DNA from: an uncultured Lachnospiraceae bacterium
GTDB taxonomy: Bacteria > Bacillota > Clostridia > Lachnospirales > Lachnospiraceae
DNA length: 16,881 bases
Direction of reading: 5' to 3'
Assembly (NCBI GenBank): GCA_934371475.1
Contig: CAKRNX010000040.1
Coordinates: 1-16,881 of the forward strand
Part shown: piece by piece, positions 13,312-16,881 of the stretch
Position numbering within the stretch: the stretch's first letter is position 1
Layout of the letters: every line of letters starts with the position of its first letter
Notes under the pieces: generated by a model
Told to the model about the DNA's origin: nothing
The model's database searches: none
What the model saw: the letters and a program-made list of their open reading frames with translations, nothing else
Translations under genes and position numbers: made by a program

Positions 13312-13644
13312 TTAAAAAATCTGCTGCACCAGAAACATGTACAGCACGGTTCCGCCTCCGATGCTCAGGAGCGTACTTTTCTTCCATTTATGCAGCAGAA
13401 TAATAAACAGAATGGCAATGGCCTCCGGAAGTCCCCGGCTGCTGCTGCCCGGCACATTCTTCAGACAGTAAACTACCAGCAGTCCCATGACCGCATAAGG
13501 CAATACCGCACCGAGATATCTGACTGACGCGGGAGGTGTCTTTCCTTCCGGGAAAATCAGAAACGGCAGAACTCTTGTCGCCACAGTTCCCAGCACCACT
13601 GCTGCGATCGTAATCACTCTCTGTAGCATTGTCATTTCCATCAT
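13312..13644 (-). CDS. azlD: Branched-chain amino acid exporter small subunit AzlD
   Basis: A 110-residue, very hydrophobic protein with about four membrane segments, the usual size of AzlD. AzlD works with AzlC to export branched-chain amino acids or their analogues across the cytoplasmic membrane. Recognisable features are ATRVLPFLIFP near residue 25 and a conserved core LGAVLPYAVMGLLVVYCL. The gene begins within the azlC stop codon (ATGA, 13644-13641). Several ATGs lie close together (13644, 13641, 13635), and two AGGAGG runs precede them, so the exact start is uncertain by up to three residues. The pairing with azlC makes the call secure. Confidence 0.9.
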   Translation of the reverse strand: MMEMTMLQRVITIAAVVLGTVATRVLPFLIFPEGKTPPASVRYLGAVLPYAVMGLLVVYCLKNVPGSSSRGLPEAIAILFIILLHKWKKSTLLSIGGGTVLYMFLVQQIF

Positions 13645-14417
13645 CCCTCCTGCACCTCCTCAATTTTTTCAGTCATTTTTTTGCCTGTGCTGTTCGAACA
13701 GGCTTCCCTCTCTCCGTCTTTTTTCTTTTTTGTATGCTCCGGATCCAGATACTTCTTTCCGCCGAGAAAGCAGACAATAATTAGAATCATAGCCGGTACA
13801 ATAAAATTCTGGCTTCCAAAAATCAGCAGGCACAGAACAGAAGATCCCAGGCCGATCAGCGCCGGTCTGTGGTCTGCCGCTTCCTCCCACTGATTGACCA
13901 GCATGACTACGAACAGTGCCGTCATAACAAACTCGATGCCTGTCGTATCAAAATGAATGACATATCCCAGCAACGCTCCCGCCGTAGCTCCTCCCACCCA
14001 GTAGATCTGATTCAGCAGCGTGACAAAAAACATAAACCATCCTCTGTCCACATTCTCCGGTATCTGCGCAGTGCAGTTAACAGAGAACGTTTCATCGCAC
14101 ATACCAAAGATCAGATATGCTTTCTTTTTCCCTACATGTTTATACTTATCCAGCATGGAAATACCGTAAAACAGATGGCGGGCATTTACCATCAGTGCCA
14201 ACAGAAAAGCAGAAAACGGATTAAACGCGGACAACAGAAGATCAGCTGTCACAAATTCCATGGAGCCGGCAAAAATAAACATGCTCATAAACAACGGATA
14301 CCAGAAGGAAAAGCCCTTGCTTCTCATCATGAAACCATAGGACATTCCCAGGAACAGAAAACCTACGCAAATCGGAAGTGTAAGGGGCAGCGCTGCCTGA
14401 AATGCCTTTTTCTTCAT
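13641..14417 (-). CDS. azlC: Branched-chain amino acid exporter large subunit AzlC
   Basis: A 258-residue membrane protein, the large subunit of the AzlCD exporter. The family hallmark NARHLFYG is present at about 78-85, preceded by FIFAGSMEFV. CDETF further on is another conserved piece. About seven hydrophobic segments are followed by a charged, lysine- and glutamate-rich tail. I chose the ATG at 14417, which overlaps the stop of the HAD gene (ATGA, 14417-14414) and has GGAGAGGAAG upstream; a longer reading would begin with an unlikely basic sequence lying within the HAD gene. Both gene junctions in this unit are 4-bp overlaps, so HAD, azlC and azlD should be translated in a coupled way. 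Confidence 0.93.
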   Translation of the reverse strand: MKKKAFQAALPLTLPICVGFLFLGMSYGFMMRSKGFSFWYPLFMSMFIFAGSMEFVTADLLLSAFNPFSAFLLALMVNARHLFYGISMLDKYKHVGKKKAYLIFGMCDETFSVNCTAQIPENVDRGWFMFFVTLLNQIYWVGGATAGALLGYVIHFDTTGIEFVMTALFVVMLVNQWEEAADHRPALIGLGSSVLCLLIFGSQNFIVPAMILIIVCFLGGKKYLDPEHTKKKKDGEREACSNSTGKKMTEKIEEVQEG

Positions 14418-15034
14418 TCTTCCTCTCCTTCCAGGTTTTCGAGCACTTCCGTCAGACGCTTGATATCTCCGTCTGCAAAGCAATATCCGTCCATCCCGCA
14501 GGCTCTGGCTCCGTCAATGTTCAGCTGCAGATCATCAATGAAAAAACATTCTTCCGGTTTCAGCTGAAACCTCCGGAAGAAATGTTCATACATTTCTCTC
14601 TGAGGCTTCACACATTTTACTTCTGCGGAAAACAGGACTCCGTCAAAACATTCCGCCGCCGGGAACAGCTCCCTGTAAATACCCGGCAACCGCATGGACG
14701 CATTTGAACACACATACAACCCGTATCCTTTCTGTTTTAACCCGCGGATCAGCGGCTCCATCTCCTCAATTTTCCACATATTATAGCGATCCCAGTTGGC
14801 CAGGCAGAGCGCCGCCGCTTCATGAAGACGCTCCGGCAGCCTGCCGCAGATCTGGCACAATGCCTGCTCCTCGCTCATCACGCCCATATCCAGCCAGACC
14901 CATTCCGGTGATGCAAACACAGCGTTCTGTACACGCTCCCGGTCCAGCACATCTTCTATATATCTGCCGCTGGTTTTCCCCGCATCATATTTCACCAGCA
15001 CATTTCCCATATCAAACACAATATTTTTAACCAT
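14414..15034 (-). CDS. HAD-superfamily phosphatase (YihX-like)
   Basis: A 206-residue haloacid-dehalogenase-fold hydrolase. Motif I is VFDMGNVLV, with nucleophile D8; the second position is glycine (D-M-G), as in the YihX-like sugar-phosphate phosphatase subgroup, not the usual DxD. Motif II is S110 in VCSNAS, motif III is the lysine of VKP (about K143), and motif IV is FFIDDLQLN with D167/D168. An alpha-helical cap lies between motifs I and II. It probably removes phosphate from a sugar phosphate or other small metabolite in the cytoplasm. AAAGGA lies 11 nt before the ATG. Its stop overlaps azlC, but a functional link with amino acid export is not known to me. The substrate is unassigned. 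Confidence 0.9.
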   Translation of the reverse strand: MVKNIVFDMGNVLVKYDAGKTSGRYIEDVLDRERVQNAVFASPEWVWLDMGVMSEEQALCQICGRLPERLHEAAALCLANWDRYNMWKIEEMEPLIRGLKQKGYGLYVCSNASMRLPGIYRELFPAAECFDGVLFSAEVKCVKPQREMYEHFFRRFQLKPEECFFIDDLQLNIDGARACGMDGYCFADGDIKRLTEVLENLEGEEE

Positions 15035-15154
15035 ATTCCGGCAGTTCCTTTCTTTTGTCTACCCCTTTTCTCTCAATCCGCAAAACCCAATTTTATGGTT
15101 CATTAATTTTGCCGCATGACATCACAGTTATCATACTTTACCCGCTCTGCGCAC

Positions 15155-15190
15155 AAAAATGCCATGGCATCCATTCTACACCATGGCATT
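15155..15190 (-). terminator. Rho-independent terminator of the cytidylate kinase-like gene
   Basis: On the minus strand a perfect 10-bp stem, AATGCCATGG (15190-15181) with CCATGGCATT (15167-15158) and a 13-nt loop, runs into a five-T run (15159-15155). It starts 11 nt after the stop codon of the upstream gene and separates it from the HAD-azl unit. Confidence 0.8.
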
Positions 15191-15200
15191 CCTTCTTTAT

Positions 15201-15830
15201 CTACTTCACTTCGCCAAAACGGATCCTGATATAATCTCTGATCGCATCGACACACCCCTGGAAGCCCAGCTTTTCGCTGTTCAGGCAAAGATCATAATTT
15301 CTTGCGTCGTTCCATTCCCGTCCTGTGTAATACTTATAATACTCTCCACGGTACTTGTCCGTCTTCTGAATGAACTTGTCTACATCCTTGCCAATATGAG
15401 CGCCACGCTCAATCGCCTGTTTCAGACAATATTCCGGAGATGCATGGACAAATACACTGACCACATTGGGGTAATCTTTGAGCACATAATCCGCACAGCG
15501 TCCAATGACCACGCAGGACTCTTCCTCTGCCAGATCCTTAATGACTTTGGCCTGATAGTTGAACAGATTTTGATTGGAAAGAAAGTCCTCACTCTCCGGC
15601 GGGATCAGCTCGCCTTTATATTCCCGTCTCATAATTCCAAACAGTGACGTGCTTTTGAGCTTTTCATCTGCCTGGTTGAACAGACGCTCATTGATACCGC
15701 TGTCCTCGGACGCCAGCTTCAGAATCTCTCTGCTGTATGCCTTAATCCCCATTTCTTTTGCCAGCATCTGACCGATGGTCTTTCCGCCGCTTCCATACTG
15801 TCTCGCAATGGTAACTACTATGTTATCCAT
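15201..15830 (-). CDS. Cytidylate kinase-like protein
   Basis: A 209-residue P-loop protein of the cytidylate kinase-like family common in Clostridia. The N terminus ITIARQYGSGG-type motif is seen here as VTIARQYGSGGKTIG (6-20). This glycine-rich loop differs from the true cytidylate kinase Walker A (GxxxxGK[ST]), since Q11 replaces the first glycine. CVVIGRCADYVL near the middle and several arginines in the C-terminal half fit a lid region. True cytidylate kinases phosphorylate CMP; whether this group does so is not established. AGGGGG lies 9 nt before the ATG. A terminator follows at once (15155-15190), and a possible promoter lies in the end of livF, so it may be a single-gene unit with a long structured leader. 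Confidence 0.85.
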   Translation of the reverse strand: MDNIVVTIARQYGSGGKTIGQMLAKEMGIKAYSREILKLASEDSGINERLFNQADEKLKSTSLFGIMRREYKGELIPPESEDFLSNQNLFNYQAKVIKDLAEEESCVVIGRCADYVLKDYPNVVSVFVHASPEYCLKQAIERGAHIGKDVDKFIQKTDKYRGEYYKYYTGREWNDARNYDLCLNSEKLGFQGCVDAIRDYIRIRFGEVK

Positions 15831-15865
15831 ATCAACCGTCCCCCTGTTCCTTACATTTGGCTATT

Positions 15866-15887
15866 CAAGAATGTCCCGACATTCCTG
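15866..15887 (+). repeat. Intergenic hairpin repeat, copy D
   Basis: CAAGAATGTC-CC-GACATTCCTG is a copy of the hairpin family. It differs from copy C by a paired change (GCC/GGC to GTC/GAC) that preserves the stem. CTGCGAGGTG follows, exactly as in copy A. It lies about 36 nt upstream of the cytidylate kinase-like start codon, in the leader. Confidence 0.65.
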
Positions 15888-15958
15888 CTGCGAGGTGCTC
15901 GCCCTGCAGCTGCATGACATATTTCTTCTGCGCACCTCTGCCATCTTGCCGGAAGCAA

Positions 15959-16039
15959 ATCAGATGGGGGTAACGCCCACCACTGATATTAATTTGTTTC
16001 TCACCACCTGCAGAAGTGGGAGTCACTTCCCCATCTGAT
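15959..16039. repeat. Nested inverted repeat in the leader after livF
   Basis: Outer perfect 11-bp arms ATCAGATGGGG (15959-15969) and CCCCATCTGAT (16029-16039) enclose inner arms CCCAC (15976-15980) and GTGGG (16016-16020). The sequence GGTAACGCCCACC resembles the complement of the small hairpin at 4781-4793, and CCCACCACTGATAT resembles 4541-4554. No T-run follows on the minus strand, so it does not look like a simple terminator for livF. Confidence 0.55.
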
Positions 16040-16051
16040 CTAACCTTTTAT

Positions 16052-16080
16052 ATTATACTCTATAATCAGTTATTCGCCAA
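16052..16080 (-). promoter_or_regulatory. Possible promoter at the end of livF
   Basis: On the minus strand TTGGCG (16080-16075, within the last livF codons), a 17-bp spacer and TATAAT (16057-16052). It would drive the cytidylate kinase-like gene through a leader of about 215 nt containing the nested inverted repeat and hairpin copy D. The -10 is perfect; the -35 is fair (4 of 6). Confidence 0.4.
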
Positions 16081-16780
16081 GATATGCTTTCTTGATGGCC
16101 GGATCATCCATCAGCTTGTCAGCGTCGCCGGTCTTCACCACATTTCCTGTCTCCAGCACATAGGCACGGTTCGCGATCGCCAGAGCTTTCTTCGCATTCT
16201 GCTCTACCAGAAGCACCGTTGTTCCCGCTTCATTGACGCTGCGGATAATATCAAAAATCTCATTTACGAAGATGGGGGAAAGTCCCATGGAAGGCTCATC
16301 CATCAGAATAATCTTGGGATGCGACATCAGCGCACGTCCCATGGCCAGCATCTGCTGCTCGCCTCCTGAAAGGGTACCGGCCATCTGATTGCGCCGTTCT
16401 TCCAGCCGCGGAAAACGCTTATACACAGTCTCCAGAGACGCCTCAATCTCGCTCTTGTCTTTTCTTGTGTAAGCGCCCATCATCAGATTCTGGTATACTG
16501 ACATCTCGGCAAAGACACGACGTCCTTCCGGGACATGAGCCATCCCCAGCTCCACGATCTTATGTGCCGGAGTCTTTGTGATATCTTTTCCCTCAAAACG
16601 TACATGTCCGCTCTTGGGGGCAATCAGTCCTGTAATTGTATGAAGAATGGTGGTCTTGCCCGCACCGTTCGCTCCGATCAGTGCGATGATCTCTCCCTGA
16701 TTGACCTCAAAGGAAACATTTTTAATCGCGTGGATCACACCATAATATACATTCAGATCTTTTATCTCAAGCATTGCCAT
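16070..16780 (-). CDS. livF: Branched-chain amino acid ABC transporter ATPase LivF
   Basis: A 236-residue ATPase of the high-affinity leucine/isoleucine/valine importer. It works with LivG on the cytoplasmic face of the LivHM permease. Walker A is GANGAGKT at 36-43. AHVPEGRRVF (81-90) is a LivF hallmark. The signature is LSGGEQQ at 137-143, and Walker B is IILMDEP at 157-163. Length and sequence are typical, ending KKAYLGE. AGGAGG (16795-16790) precedes the ATG by 9 nt and lies across the end of livG, so the genes are closely coupled. The substrate is inferred from the family; related HAAT transporters can carry other amino acids or urea, but the sequence style favours branched-chain amino acids. 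Confidence 0.95.
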   Translation of the reverse strand: MAMLEIKDLNVYYGVIHAIKNVSFEVNQGEIIALIGANGAGKTTILHTITGLIAPKSGHVRFEGKDITKTPAHKIVELGMAHVPEGRRVFAEMSVYQNLMMGAYTRKDKSEIEASLETVYKRFPRLEERRNQMAGTLSGGEQQMLAMGRALMSHPKIILMDEPSMGLSPIFVNEIFDIIRSVNEAGTTVLLVEQNAKKALAIANRAYVLETGNVVKTGDADKLMDDPAIKKAYLGE

Positions 16781-16793
16781 AACTCAAATCCTC

Positions 16794-16881
16794 CTATTCG
16801 CCAAGATATGCTGTGATTACCTGCGGATCATTCAGCACATCCGTCGTTTTGCCCTGTGCCAGAACCTCGCCGAAATTCAGC
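16794..16881 (-). CDS. livG: 3' end of LivG (branched-chain amino acid ABC ATPase), partial
   Basis: The last 28 codons of a gene that continues beyond the window edge. The visible residues include FGEVLAQGKTTDVLNDPQV and end ITAYLGE, which is the usual C terminus of LivG-type ATPases (the LAQG-x-P-x-x-V-x-x-D-P-x-V-x-x-AYLG pattern). The TAG stop (16796-16794) overlaps the ribosome site of livF. Order and spacing fit a livHMGF-type operon whose remaining genes lie outside. The two ATPase genes share the 3' sequence encoding AYLGE, which accounts for the similar bases at 16074-16088 and 16798-16812. Confidence 0.88.
   Translation of the reverse strand, partial: LNFGEVLAQGKTTDVLNDPQVITAYLGE

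Noticed and set aside
15861..16036. Continuous open frame on the minus strand through the nested repeat and hairpin copy D
   Set aside because: No ATG with a ribosome site begins it. It is best explained as repeat DNA that lacks stops in one frame.
16074..16812. Near-identical bases at the ends of livF and livG (16074-16088, 16798-16812)
   Set aside because: These encode the shared AYLGE C terminus of paralogous ATPases, so the similarity is explained by coding and not by a repeat.

Overview
The window looks like a chromosomal segment of a Gram-positive, gut-type Clostridia bacterium, most likely Lachnospiraceae (Blautia, Dorea or Ruminococcus-like). This is inferred from strong AGGAGG ribosome sites, PyrK/PyrD class 1B pyrimidine enzymes, a Bce-type peptide-resistance module, moderate GC, and many small intergenic palindromes. 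All genes I can support lie on the minus strand, so transcription runs from high to low coordinates. No rRNA, tRNA, insertion sequence, prophage or CRISPR array was seen.

Reading in the direction of transcription, the window opens with the 3' end of livG and a complete livF (ATPases of a branched-chain amino acid importer). A cytidylate kinase-like protein with its own terminator follows. Next is a tightly overlapping three-gene unit, HAD phosphatase-azlC-azlD (AzlCD is a branched-chain amino acid exporter). Then comes a pyrimidine operon pyrC-pyrF-pyrK-pyrD, whose promoter is embedded in a perfect inverted repeat. Downstream of pyrD is an AT-rich gap with two good promoters and a strong terminator but no convincing gene. 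I read it as a candidate small RNA or leader. After it come a lone NitT/TauT-type ABC ATPase, a 75-residue unknown protein with a textbook terminator, and nth (endonuclease III).

The low-coordinate part holds a complete Bce-type module: an OmpR-family response regulator, a short intramembrane-sensing histidine kinase, then an ABC ATPase and a 10-helix FtsX-type permease. The gap between kinase and ATPase genes carries a perfect BceR-type operator (TTACA-N4-TGTAA), an extended -10 box about 60 bp downstream, and a 45-codon small ORF. The logic is peptide stress sensed through transporter and kinase, phosphorylated regulator, and transporter induction. A CLC-family anion transporter with a non-canonical selectivity filter closes the window.

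The most unusual large-scale property is the intergenic DNA. At least four kinds of short palindromic or near-identical repeats recur between genes: a GAATGCC/GGCATTC hairpin (five copies), a GTGGGAGTNACTCCCACC-like module, a 42-bp repeat at gene 3' ends (two copies), and a terminator-palindrome-GATGCGCAGCTCGC composite (two copies). They occupy promoters, leaders and operon ends.
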